A stretch of DNA of 64,000 bases from positions 1,271,419-1,335,418 of the forward strand of contig NZ_CP053069.1 in assembly GCF_013003965.1 (NCBI RefSeq). The letters run 5' to 3'. How positions within the stretch are numbered: the stretch's first letter is position 1; every line of letters begins with the position of its first letter. Below are positions 44,791 to 52,196 of this stretch, piece by piece. The notes beneath the pieces were generated by a model. The model did not search any database and was not told the origin of the DNA. It saw only the letters and a list, made by a program, of their open reading frames with translations. The translations under genes were made by a program, and so were the position numbers. Source of the DNA: Usitatibacter rugosus. Lineage in GTDB: Bacteria; Pseudomonadota; Gammaproteobacteria; Burkholderiales; Usitatibacteraceae.

Positions 44791-46841
44791 AGGGTTCCCT
44801 TGCGTTGACCGCGGCGTTCGCCGCGTTGCCGGTTGCGGCCCAGTCACCGGGCGCAGAAGATCCGGTTCCCCTCGATCCGATTGTCGTCACCGCAACGCGC
44901 GGCGAGACGCGCGTGTTCGACACGCCCGCCTCGGTGAGCGTCGTCGACGGCTCGGTGATCCGCCTCGCGGGCCCGCAGGTGAACCTCTCCGAGGCGCTCT
45001 CGCGCGTGCCCGGCCTCACGATCCTGAATCGCCAGAACTACGCGCAGGATCTCCAGCTCTCGATCCGCGGCTTCGGTTCGCGCTCGACCTTCGGCATCCG
45101 CGGTGTGCGCCTCGTCGTCGACGGCATTCCCGCGACCATGCCGGACGGCCAGGGCCAGGCGTCGAACATCATGCTGTCGTCCACGAGCCGCATCGAGGTG
45201 CTGCGCGGCCCGCTCGCACTCCTCTACGGGAACTCGGCCGGCGGGGTCGTGCAGGCCTTCTCCGAGGCCGGCTCGCCGCAACCGACGCTGACCGCGGGCG
45301 GCTCGATCGGCTCCTATGACGCACAGCGCTACGACCTGCAGTTCTCCGGATCCAGCGGAGCGCATGCCTACACGGTCGACGCCGCGACGTTCTCCACCGA
45401 CGGCTATCGCGACCACAGCGAGGCGCGCCGCGACCAGCTGAACGCCAAGTGGCGCTGGGACGTGAGCGGGGCCACGCGGCTGGAGACCGTGGTGAACGTG
45501 CTGGACCAGCCGCATTCGCTCGATCCTCTCGGGCTCACGCGCGCGCAGTGGGAGGAGAACCCGCGCCAGGCTCCCGCGATCGCCTACACGCAGGACGCGA
45601 GCAAGACCGTGCGCCAGAAGCAGGTGGGCACGGTGCTCGAGCATGCGTTCGACGACCGCACGCAATTCACCGCGCGGGCCTACGTGGGCCAGCGCGATCT
45701 CGAGAACGCGCTCTCCACGCCGCTGGCGAACCAGGTCGCGCCGACTTCGGCGGGCGGCATCGTCGTGTTCGAGCGCATCTATGCCGGTGCAGCCGCGCAG
45801 GTCGCGCGCCGCTTCACCTGGGATGCCGGAATCGGCGGGCGCGTCGTGGCGGGCCTCGAGTACGACCGCATGGAAGAGGATCGCCAGGGCTACATCAACA
45901 ACGCCGGCCAGCGCGGGGCGTTGAAGCGCGACGAGGACAACACCGTCTACAACGGCGACGCATTCGTGCTCGCCACGCTCGACCTCGGCGAGCGCTGGAG
46001 CTTGGCCGGCGGTGCCCGCTACAGCGGCGTTCACTTCAAGACGCAGGACCACTACATCGCGCCCGGCAACCCCGACGACAGCGGCTCGCTCGACTTCACC
46101 TCGACCAGCCCCGCGCTCGGGCTCACCTGGCACGCCGCGCCGTCGGTGAATGTCTACGCCAACGCCGGGCGCGGCTTCGAGTCGCCGACCTTCACCGAGC
46201 TCGCGTATCGCAACGGGGCATCGGGCCTCAACACCAGCCTCAACGCCTCCAAGAGCCGCCACGGCGAGCTGGGTGTGAAGTGGCGCGTCGGCGCGCACGC
46301 AATCGATGCGGCCGTGTACGAGATCCGCACGCGCGACGAGATCGTCGTCGACACCAACGTCGGCGGCCGCTCGACCTTTCGCAACGCCGGCGGGACCACG
46401 CGGCGCGGCGCGGAGATCTCGGCCAATGGACCGCTCGGCGGCGACCTGCGCTACACCCTCTCCGCCACGCGCCTGGATGCCACGTTCGACAGCGGCGGCT
46501 TCCTTCCGGCCACGCCCGACAAGAGCGCGTTCGCCGAGCTTGCGTGGGTGCCGCGCGCCTGGCCCGGCCTGCAGGCCGGCGTCGAGGTCGTGCACACCGG
46601 GCGCCTCTTCGTGAACGATGCGAACGAGGACAGCGCGCCGTCGGTCACCGTGACCAACCTGCGCCTCGCCTATACGTGGCGCTTCGGCGACTGGGAGGCC
46701 ACGGCCCTGGCTCGTCTCGAGAACGCGACCGATCGCAACTACGCGGGCTCGGTGATCGTGAACGAGGCCAATCGACGCTTCTTCGAACCGGCGCCGCCGC
46801 GCAACGCCATGGGATCGCTCACGGTTCGTTATCGTTTCTAG
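44787..46841 (+). CDS. pqqU: TonB-dependent receptor, PqqU/YncD-like (PQQ uptake)
   Basis: 684 residues from TTG 44787 with a signal peptide ending VAAQ. A TonB-box-like DPIVVTAT precedes the plug domain, and the beta-barrel ends with the aromatic RYRF. The plug segment NRQNYAQDLQLSIRGFGSRS (residues 81-100), DGIPATMPDGQGQ and the C-terminal GSVIVNE match my recollection of E. coli YncD, now known as the PQQ receptor PqqU, almost word for word. With a PQQ-type dehydrogenase and its cytochrome encoded upstream in an overlapping run, import of PQQ is the likely role. The symbol is by similarity and should be confirmed. Confidence 0.82.
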   Translation: MKGSLALTAAFAALPVAAQSPGAEDPVPLDPIVVTATRGETRVFDTPASVSVVDGSVIRLAGPQVNLSEALSRVPGLTILNRQNYAQDLQLSIRGFGSRSTFGIRGVRLVVDGIPATMPDGQGQASNIMLSSTSRIEVLRGPLALLYGNSAGGVVQAFSEAGSPQPTLTAGGSIGSYDAQRYDLQFSGSSGAHAYTVDAATFSTDGYRDHSEARRDQLNAKWRWDVSGATRLETVVNVLDQPHSLDPLGLTRAQWEENPRQAPAIAYTQDASKTVRQKQVGTVLEHAFDDRTQFTARAYVGQRDLENALSTPLANQVAPTSAGGIVVFERIYAGAAAQVARRFTWDAGIGGRVVAGLEYDRMEEDRQGYINNAGQRGALKRDEDNTVYNGDAFVLATLDLGERWSLAGGARYSGVHFKTQDHYIAPGNPDDSGSLDFTSTSPALGLTWHAAPSVNVYANAGRGFESPTFTELAYRNGASGLNTSLNASKSRHGELGVKWRVGAHAIDAAVYEIRTRDEIVVDTNVGGRSTFRNAGGTTRRGAEISANGPLGGDLRYTLSATRLDATFDSGGFLPATPDKSAFAELAWVPRAWPGLQAGVEVVHTGRLFVNDANEDSAPSVTVTNLRLAYTWRFGDWEATALARLENATDRNYAGSVIVNEANRRFFEPAPPRNAMGSLTVRYRF

Positions 46842-47377
46842 GATTCGCTTCCAGGATCGCTTCCGGGAGCAAGCGCGAGGCTCGCTACGCGGATGCCCCG
46901 GTCGCCGGGATGGGGCGTGACGGAGAAACCCACCTTGCGGGCGAGCGCCAGCATCGCGGCATTGCCCGCGAGGATCTCTCCGAAGAGCTCGCGTAGTCCC
47001 CGCCGCCGCGCCTCGTCGACCAAGGCCCGCAACATGCGCGTGCCGATGCCGCTGCCCTGCCACTCGTCGGCCAGCAGCAGCGCGAACTCGGCGCGGTCCC
47101 CCGGAGCGACGACGAAGAACTGGCCCGCGCCCACGGCGATCTCGCGGCCGGCGTCCTCGGCCGTCACGATGAGTGCGTGGGCCAGCTTCGGATCGGGATC
47201 GACGGTCTTGCGCAGGCGCTCGTCGTTCGGCTTCCAGGCGCGGATGAAGAAGCGCAGGTAGCGCGAGCGCGGCGACAGCCGCCGCAGGGCCTCGCGGGCG
47301 ATGTCGAAGTCGGCAGGGACCAGCGGGCGCAGGGTGAGCGCCTTGCCCTCCTCGTTCGTCCAGCGCTCGGTGGCCAT
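46838..47377 (-). CDS. GNAT family N-acetyltransferase
   Basis: 179 residues from ATG 47377. The acetyl-CoA-binding signature is in ADEWQGSGIGTRMLRALV, with the preceding beta strands FFVVAPGDRAEFALLL. Substrate unknown. It converges on the TonB receptor gene (4-nt overlap). Upstream is the small-RNA candidate, separated from this gene by a terminator. Confidence 0.85.
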   Translation of the reverse strand: MATERWTNEEGKALTLRPLVPADFDIAREALRRLSPRSRYLRFFIRAWKPNDERLRKTVDPDPKLAHALIVTAEDAGREIAVGAGQFFVVAPGDRAEFALLLADEWQGSGIGTRMLRALVDEARRRGLRELFGEILAGNAAMLALARKVGFSVTPHPGDRGIRVASLALAPGSDPGSES

Positions 47378-47404
47378 GGCGCCATCCTCACGGGAAAAAA
47401 GGGC

Positions 47405-47431
47405 AAAAAAAAGGGGCAGGAAACCTGCCCC
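47405..47431 (-). terminator. Perfect Rho-independent terminator of the candidate small RNA
   Basis: Stem GGGGCAGG/CCTGCCCC (8 bp, 47413-47431) with an AAA/TTT loop, followed on the minus strand by eight T (47412-47405). It lies 36 nt upstream of the GNAT start and about 300 nt beyond the glrR stop. Confidence 0.9.
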
Positions 47432-47538
47432 ACAAGGCGCACTCTTAAATACAGGAGGGTGAATGACTTGGCGGGGGGATGGAACCGCTTCGGTCATCGC
47501 TCCCTTCGGGAGGGAGCGACACTCCCGGGGGAGTGCTC
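47405..47538 (-). ncRNA. Candidate GlrR/sigma-54-controlled small RNA (about 134 nt)
   Basis: It starts about 12 nt after a sigma-54 promoter (47549-47564) and ends at a strong intrinsic terminator. No start codon with a ribosome site opens a reading frame of useful length. On the minus strand three hairpins can form: 47520-47535 (6-7 bp), 47498-47518 (CGCTCCCT/AGGGAGCG, 8 bp) and 47483-47495 (4-5 bp). An unpaired stretch of about 50 nt follows, with CCCCCC (47473-47478) and CCUCCU (47453-47458). The latter could pair with Shine-Dalgarno sequences. The position directly after glrR and two TGTC-N10-GACA sites upstream recall GlmY of enterobacteria, but no primary sequence likeness is claimed. 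Confidence 0.7.
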
Positions 47539-47548
47539 ACAGCTATTC

Positions 47549-47564
47549 AGCAAGGTCGATGCCA
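47549..47564 (-). promoter_or_regulatory. Sigma-54 promoter
   Basis: On the minus strand TGGCATCGACCTTGCT, with GG and GC separated by 10 nt as RpoN requires. It matches the consensus TGGCAC-N5-TTGCW except for T at the sixth base. It faces the candidate small RNA. Confidence 0.8.
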
Positions 47565-47639
47565 CATTGTCCAAGTCCCTGAATCCCAACGATATGACAT
47601 TTGTCACAGTTCTGGCGTTACGGTGAGTACCCACCAATG

Positions 47640-47657
47640 TGTCGGGTTCCGGCGACA
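47640..47657. promoter_or_regulatory. GlrR-type upstream activator site 1 (TGTC-N10-GACA)
   Basis: TGTCGGGTTCCGGCGACA, a perfect match to the motif reported for GlrR. Its centre is about 111 nt before the predicted start of the small RNA, a usual distance for an enhancer of sigma-54 promoters. Confidence 0.75.
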
Positions 47658-47706
47658 GGGGGTGGGCTGTATTGGCCTATCGTGTTGATTTAGTTACGAA
47701 AATTCA

Positions 47707-47724
47707 TGTCGCTGAAAAACGACA
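47707..47724. promoter_or_regulatory. GlrR-type upstream activator site 2 (TGTC-N10-GACA)
   Basis: TGTCGCTGAAAAACGACA, a second perfect match, centred about 178 nt before the predicted start and directly after the glrR stop codon. A near-consensus IHF site (AATCAACACGATA on the minus strand, about 47680-47692) lies between the two sites. Confidence 0.75.
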
Positions 47725-47729
47725 GGGTG

Positions 47730-49091
47730 TCATTTGACGTCCGGCTTGAAAAGCGCGGCCTCGATGCCGTGGCGCTGCAGCAGTTTGTAGAACTCCGTGC
47801 GGTTGCGCCGCGCGAGTTTCGCCGCCTGCGTGACGCTTCCCTTGGTGAGCTTGAGGATGCGCGTGAGGTAGTCGCGCTCGAAGCGCTTCCTCGCGTCCTC
47901 GAACGACGTCATCTCGTGCATTTCCACTTGAATGGCCTGCTCGACGAAGGCCTGCGGGATGATCTGCGTCGGGCAGAGCGCGATCGACTGCTCGACCACG
48001 TTGTAGAGCTGGCGCACGTTGCCCGGCCACTTCGCCTTCACGAGGAGCTCGAGCGCTTCCGGCGCGAACGCGGACTTCTCGCGTCCATAGCGCGGCGCGA
48101 GCTTCTCGAGGAAATGATCGGCGAGCATCGGGATGTCTTCGGGCCGTTCGGCGAGCGAAGGCAGGCGCAGCGTGACGACGTTCAGCCGGTAGTAGAGATC
48201 CTCGCGGAAGCCGCCCGTCTCCTTCTCGCGCGCGAGGTCGCGATGGGTCGCGGAGATGATGCGCACGTCGAACGGAATGGCGCGCGTGGCGCCGATGGGC
48301 CGGACCTCGCGCGTCTCGATCACGCGCAGCAGCTTCACCTGGAGGGCGAGCGGCATGTCGCCGATCTCGTCGAGGAACAGCGTTCCCTTGTCGGCCGCGA
48401 CGAACAGGCCGCGCTGGTCGGCGATCGCGCCCGTGAACGAGCCCTTGGTGTGGCCGAAGAGCTCGCTCTCCAGCAGCGTCTCGGGGATGGCGCCGCAGTT
48501 GATCGCGACGAAGGCATGGTTGGCGCGCGGGCTGGCGCGATGGATGGCTCGCGCGAGCAATTCCTTGCCCGTGCCGCTCTCGCCCTGGATGAGGATGCTC
48601 GCGTCGCCCGCGGCAACACGCTGCGCCTTCGCGAGCAGGTCTTCCATCAGCGAGGAGCGCGTGACGAGATCCTCGCGCCACACCTGGCCGCCGCCGGAGC
48701 GCAGCGCCCCGCCATGCAGGGTGAGCGCGCGCTCGATCTGCGCCAGCAGCTCGTCGGCATCGTAGGGCTTGGTGAGGTAGCCGAAGACGCCGCGATTCAC
48801 GGCGGTCACGGCTTCGGGAATCGATCCGTGCGCGGTGAGGATGATCACCGGCAACCCGGGATAAGAGGCCTGGATCTCCTGGAAGAGCGCCATGCCGTCC
48901 ATGCCGTCCATGCGCAGATCCGTGAGCACGAGCTCGGGACGCGAGTGCGAGATGGACGCGAGCGCGCGCTGCCCGCTCTCGACCGCCGTCACCGCGTATC
49001 CGTTGGCCTTCAGGCGAATGGAGAGGAGCCGGAGGAGATCCGGATCGTCGTCGACCAGCAGCAGCGAAGCCTTGCCTTCCTTCGACATCAA
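47730..49091 (-). CDS. glrR: Sigma-54-dependent response regulator GlrR (QseF)
   Basis: 453 residues. The receiver domain holds ASLLLVDDDPDLLRLLSIRL and the phosphorylated aspartate in LVLTDLRMDG (near residue 57). The AAA+ domain has Walker A GESGTGKELLARAIH, the sigma-54 contact loop KGSFTGA and DEIGDMPL. A C-terminal Fis-type helix-turn-helix follows (GSVTQAAKLARRNRTEFYKL). It is the third gene of the glrK-qseG-glrR operon and overlaps qseG by 4 nt. Its expected DNA sites stand directly downstream. Confidence 0.93.
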   Translation of the reverse strand: MMSKEGKASLLLVDDDPDLLRLLSIRLKANGYAVTAVESGQRALASISHSRPELVLTDLRMDGMDGMALFQEIQASYPGLPVIILTAHGSIPEAVTAVNRGVFGYLTKPYDADELLAQIERALTLHGGALRSGGGQVWREDLVTRSSLMEDLLAKAQRVAAGDASILIQGESGTGKELLARAIHRASPRANHAFVAINCGAIPETLLESELFGHTKGSFTGAIADQRGLFVAADKGTLFLDEIGDMPLALQVKLLRVIETREVRPIGATRAIPFDVRIISATHRDLAREKETGGFREDLYYRLNVVTLRLPSLAERPEDIPMLADHFLEKLAPRYGREKSAFAPEALELLVKAKWPGNVRQLYNVVEQSIALCPTQIIPQAFVEQAIQVEMHEMTSFEDARKRFERDYLTRILKLTKGSVTQAAKLARRNRTEFYKLLQRHGIEAALFKPDVK

Positions 49092-49651
49092 TTTCCCTTG
49101 CGCCCCGAGAGGCTTTTTTCCAGGTTCGTCAGCGCATCGAGCTTCTGCTGCAGCTGCGCGTTTCGCTCCTGGAGCGTGTCCGCGCGCTGCCGCTGGGACT
49201 CGAGGGCCCGCCGGTCATCCTTGGCTTTTGTACCGGCGGCCGCCGCGGTTTCCTTCAATTTCCGGCGTTCGACCGTCTGGTGTTGCAAGAAGCTTGCCAT
49301 CGCACGCACATCCGGATCGATTCCCTTCGGCTCCCGGGCCAGCGGCTCCACGAGCATCAGGATCTCGCTTTCCTCCGATTGCAGGGCCGAGAGCGCCAGG
49401 GCGAGCTTGAGGCGGCTCACCTCGCCGGGCTGCTGCTTGATGAACTCCCGCTGGCGCGTGGCCTCGAGCGTGAGGCCGGTGTCGTCCAGGTCGCGGAGCC
49501 GCGCCAGGTAGGCCACCAGCTCGTCGGCGGTGGAGGGCGGGCGGGGCGGAGGCGGTGCGGTGGTGGACGTCGAGGACTCGGGCAGGACGCTGCAGGCGCC
49601 GAGGGTGGCGGCCAGCAGGAGGGTTCCGAGGTATTTCAGGCTCCGCCTCAT
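49088..49651 (-). CDS. qseG: QseG-like outer-membrane lipoprotein
   Basis: 187 residues from ATG 49651 with lipobox LGAC, a Thr/Pro-rich linker and a helical domain (ELVAYLARLRDLDDTGLTLEATRQREFI). It ends in a coiled coil (RQRADTLQERNAQLQQKLDALT). Shorter than E. coli QseG (about 237 residues) but in the same place between the kinase and regulator genes. QseG in enterobacteria interacts with the kinase and controls its activity. Overlaps both neighbours by 4 nt (ATGA). Confidence 0.8.
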   Translation of the reverse strand: MRRSLKYLGTLLLAATLGACSVLPESSTSTTAPPPPRPPSTADELVAYLARLRDLDDTGLTLEATRQREFIKQQPGEVSRLKLALALSALQSEESEILMLVEPLAREPKGIDPDVRAMASFLQHQTVERRKLKETAAAAGTKAKDDRRALESQRQRADTLQERNAQLQQKLDALTNLEKSLSGRKGN

Positions 49652-51090
49652 GCGGCCTCCTCCATGTCTCTCTTCCGGGGAATGCGGATGCGGAAGTGCG
49701 CTCCGGGGCCTTCCAGGATCTCCACCTGCCCTTTGTGGAGCTGCACGTACTCCTTCACGATCGACAGGCCCAGGCCGCTGCCCTTGATCGCGGAGACGGG
49801 CGCGTCGGTCCCGCGGAAGAAGGCGTCGAAGACCTTGTCGCGCTCGGATTCCGGGATGCCCGGGCCTTCGTCGAGCACTTCGAACACCGCGTCGGCGGCA
49901 TCCTTGTAGAGCTTGATCGAGATGAGGCCGCGCTCGGGGGAGAACCGCACGGCGTTGGACATCAGGTTGTCGAGGAGCACGCGGACCTTCTCTTCGTCGC
50001 AGAACGCGGTGACGTTCTCGCAGTTGAGCTCGATTCGGATTCCCTTCGCCACCAGCGCGAGCTTCCGGTCGTTGACGACGCGGCGGACCACCTCGCGCAG
50101 CTGCACGATCTTCGCGTCGATGTACGAGGCCTGGTGGTGGACGGCGCTGTAGTTGAGCAGGCCCTCGATCAGGCGGCGCAGCTCGATCGAGTTCTCCTGC
50201 AGGATGCGCGCGATCTCGCGCTGCTCCGGATTCAAATTTCCCACCACGCCGGAGAAGAGGAGGTCGGAGCCCTCGCGCAGCGCCGTGAGCGGCGTCTTCA
50301 GCTCGTGCGAGAGGTGCTGCAGGAAGCGCGTCTTCTGCGCCTCGAGCGTCACGAGGCGCTCCCGCAGCCAATCGAGCTGCTCGCCGAGCCGCACCATGTC
50401 GCCCGGGCCTTCGATGCGGATCGGACGCGCGAACTGTCCCTCGCCCAGCCCGCGGATGCCCGCGCTCACCTGTGAGATCGGCTTCGCGATGAGGAAGGTG
50501 AACGACGCGATGAGCAGGATGGCGGTGGGGATCATCGCGATCATCAGCCAGAAGACGCGGTTGCGGGACTTGACGGCTTGGACCCGCAGCTCCTCGATGC
50601 CCTCGTCGATGACGAGGTCGCCGAGGCGCACCAGGGCCTGGGCACGCGTGGAGAGCTGCGCGAACTCGCTCGCGAGGCGAATCGAAAGATCCGGCGTGGG
50701 TGCACTGCGGCCGATGGCGGCGGCGATCGACTCTTCCTGACGGGAGAGCGACGTGAGCTCACCGCGCTGCTCGTCCGTGAGCGCCATTTCCTCCAGCTGC
50801 TTCACCGCGCCCTGGAACGCCGAACGGTTGGCGCGGTAGGCCTCCAGGAACGTCGCCTCGCCGGCGACCGCGTACTGGCGGGCCGAGCGCTCGAGCGCCG
50901 TCACGTTCCCCGTGAGCGCGCGAGACGATTGCGTCACCTTCACCGCCGAGAGCACCGCCTGCTCGGAGATCGCGGCCAGCCGCTCGAACGCGACGGCATT
51001 CGAGAAGAGCGCGAAGAGCAGCGGTGCGGCCACGATCGTGAAGCCGATCAGCAGCAGCGACAGGAAGGAGCGCGGATAGGTGAGCCTCAT
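49648..51090 (-). CDS. glrK: Sensor histidine kinase GlrK (QseE)
   Basis: 480 residues. A membrane helix (SLLLIGFTIVAAPLLFALF) precedes a periplasmic helical region of about 145 residues. The second helix (FWLMIAMIPTAILLIASF) leads into HAMP (ISQVSAGIRGLGEGQFARPI). The phosphorylated histidine is in HLSHELKTPLTALREGS; the ATP-binding boxes are DNLMSNAVRFSP (N), DEGPGIP (G1) and GSGLGLSIV (G2). It phosphorylates GlrR in response to envelope signals. First gene of the operon; divergent from the DUF3460 gene. Confidence 0.93.
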   Translation of the reverse strand: MRLTYPRSFLSLLLIGFTIVAAPLLFALFSNAVAFERLAAISEQAVLSAVKVTQSSRALTGNVTALERSARQYAVAGEATFLEAYRANRSAFQGAVKQLEEMALTDEQRGELTSLSRQEESIAAAIGRSAPTPDLSIRLASEFAQLSTRAQALVRLGDLVIDEGIEELRVQAVKSRNRVFWLMIAMIPTAILLIASFTFLIAKPISQVSAGIRGLGEGQFARPIRIEGPGDMVRLGEQLDWLRERLVTLEAQKTRFLQHLSHELKTPLTALREGSDLLFSGVVGNLNPEQREIARILQENSIELRRLIEGLLNYSAVHHQASYIDAKIVQLREVVRRVVNDRKLALVAKGIRIELNCENVTAFCDEEKVRVLLDNLMSNAVRFSPERGLISIKLYKDAADAVFEVLDEGPGIPESERDKVFDAFFRGTDAPVSAIKGSGLGLSIVKEYVQLHKGQVEILEGPGAHFRIRIPRKRDMEEAA

Positions 51091-51152
51091 GCCTCGCCCG
51101 CGGGTGTGGGTGCTACCATTATCGCCGAATCGATCAACGGTCCTCCCGAGCC

Positions 51153-51338
51153 ATGTACGAATCCGAAGCCACGAAGTTCCTCAAGGAATTGCTCGCCCAC
51201 AATCCGCAGCTGGAGGAGCAGCGTCGCAAGCTCCGTGCCACCTGGTGGGACCGCCCGCAGGACCTCGAGACCGCCCGGGAGCGGCGCGAGTCGGATTCGC
51301 CCGCCTCGTCGTACGTCTACTTTCCCCACCCGAAGTAG
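51153..51338 (+). CDS. DUF3460 family small protein
   Basis: 61 residues. The MYESEATKFLKELLAHNP start and ATWWDRPQDLE block are diagnostic of this betaproteobacterial family. Probably cytoplasmic; function unknown. Divergent from glrK with 62 nt between starts, and convergent with serB (12 nt). Confidence 0.88.
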   Translation: MYESEATKFLKELLAHNPQLEEQRRKLRATWWDRPQDLETARERRESDSPASSYVYFPHPK

Positions 51339-51350
51339 CACCGCCCGGGA

Positions 51351-52196
51351 TCACGTCCCGGGAAACAAGCCCAGCACGCCGTCCAGCCCCACGAAGTCGA
51401 GGGCGTAGGTGGCTTGCGCCTTCACCACCGCCTTCGCGTGATAGGCGATGCTGGTCCCGGCTTCGGCCATCATCGGCAGGTCGTTGGCGCCGTCGCCGAT
51501 CGCGAGGATACGGTCGCGCGGCAGCGTGAGCGAAGCCGCGACGCGTGCCACATGGGCGGCCTTGCCGCGCGCATCGACCAGCGGGCCGGTGGTCGTTCCG
51601 GCGAGCTTGCCGCCTTCGATCACCAGCACGTTGGAATAGGCGTGATCGAGCGAGAGGCGATCGCGCACGCGGTCGGTGAAATAGGTGAAGCCGCCGGAGA
51701 CGAGCAACGTGGTGACGCCCGCGGCGCGAGCGGCGGCGATGAGCTTCTCGGCGCCCGGGTTGAAGCGCAGGCGCTCGTCGTACACGCGGCGGAGAACCGA
51801 CTCTTCGAGGCCGGCCAATTGGGCCACACGCTGGCGCAGGCTCTCCGGCCAGTCGATCTCGCCGCGCATCGCCGCGGCCGTGACGGCGGCCACCTCCGCC
51901 TTGCGGCCGGCGAAGTCGGCGATCTCGTCGATGCACTCGATCGAGATCAGCGTCGAATCCATGTCCATCGCGAGCAGGCCGAAGTCGGCGAGCTTGCGGC
52001 CCGCGGGCACGAAGGCCCAGTCGAGCTTCGCTTCGGCGCAATGCTCGGCCACCGCTGTACGCGTCGCAGGATCCGCCCCCGTGATGCGGAAGGCCTCGCC
52101 CGCGCGCTGGATGAAATCCCCATGCGCGATCGCGTGCAGCCGCTTGAGATCCGGCGTGGGGACGTCTTCGCCCTGGATCACGAGGTCGGTCGTCAT
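51351..52196 (-). CDS. serB: Phosphoserine phosphatase
   Basis: 281 residues. HAD motif I is in LAMDMDSTLIS (nucleophile near residue 86), motif II in TLLVSGGFTYF and motif IV in AIGDGANDLPMM. It removes the phosphate of phosphoserine in the last step of serine synthesis. The short N-terminal part before the HAD core may replace an ACT domain. ATGA overlap with the mfd stop, so cotranscribed behind mfd. Confidence 0.93.
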   Translation of the reverse strand: MTTDLVIQGEDVPTPDLKRLHAIAHGDFIQRAGEAFRITGADPATRTAVAEHCAEAKLDWAFVPAGRKLADFGLLAMDMDSTLISIECIDEIADFAGRKAEVAAVTAAAMRGEIDWPESLRQRVAQLAGLEESVLRRVYDERLRFNPGAEKLIAAARAAGVTTLLVSGGFTYFTDRVRDRLSLDHAYSNVLVIEGGKLAGTTTGPLVDARGKAAHVARVAASLTLPRDRILAIGDGANDLPMMAEAGTSIAYHAKAVVKAQATYALDFVGLDGVLGLFPGT

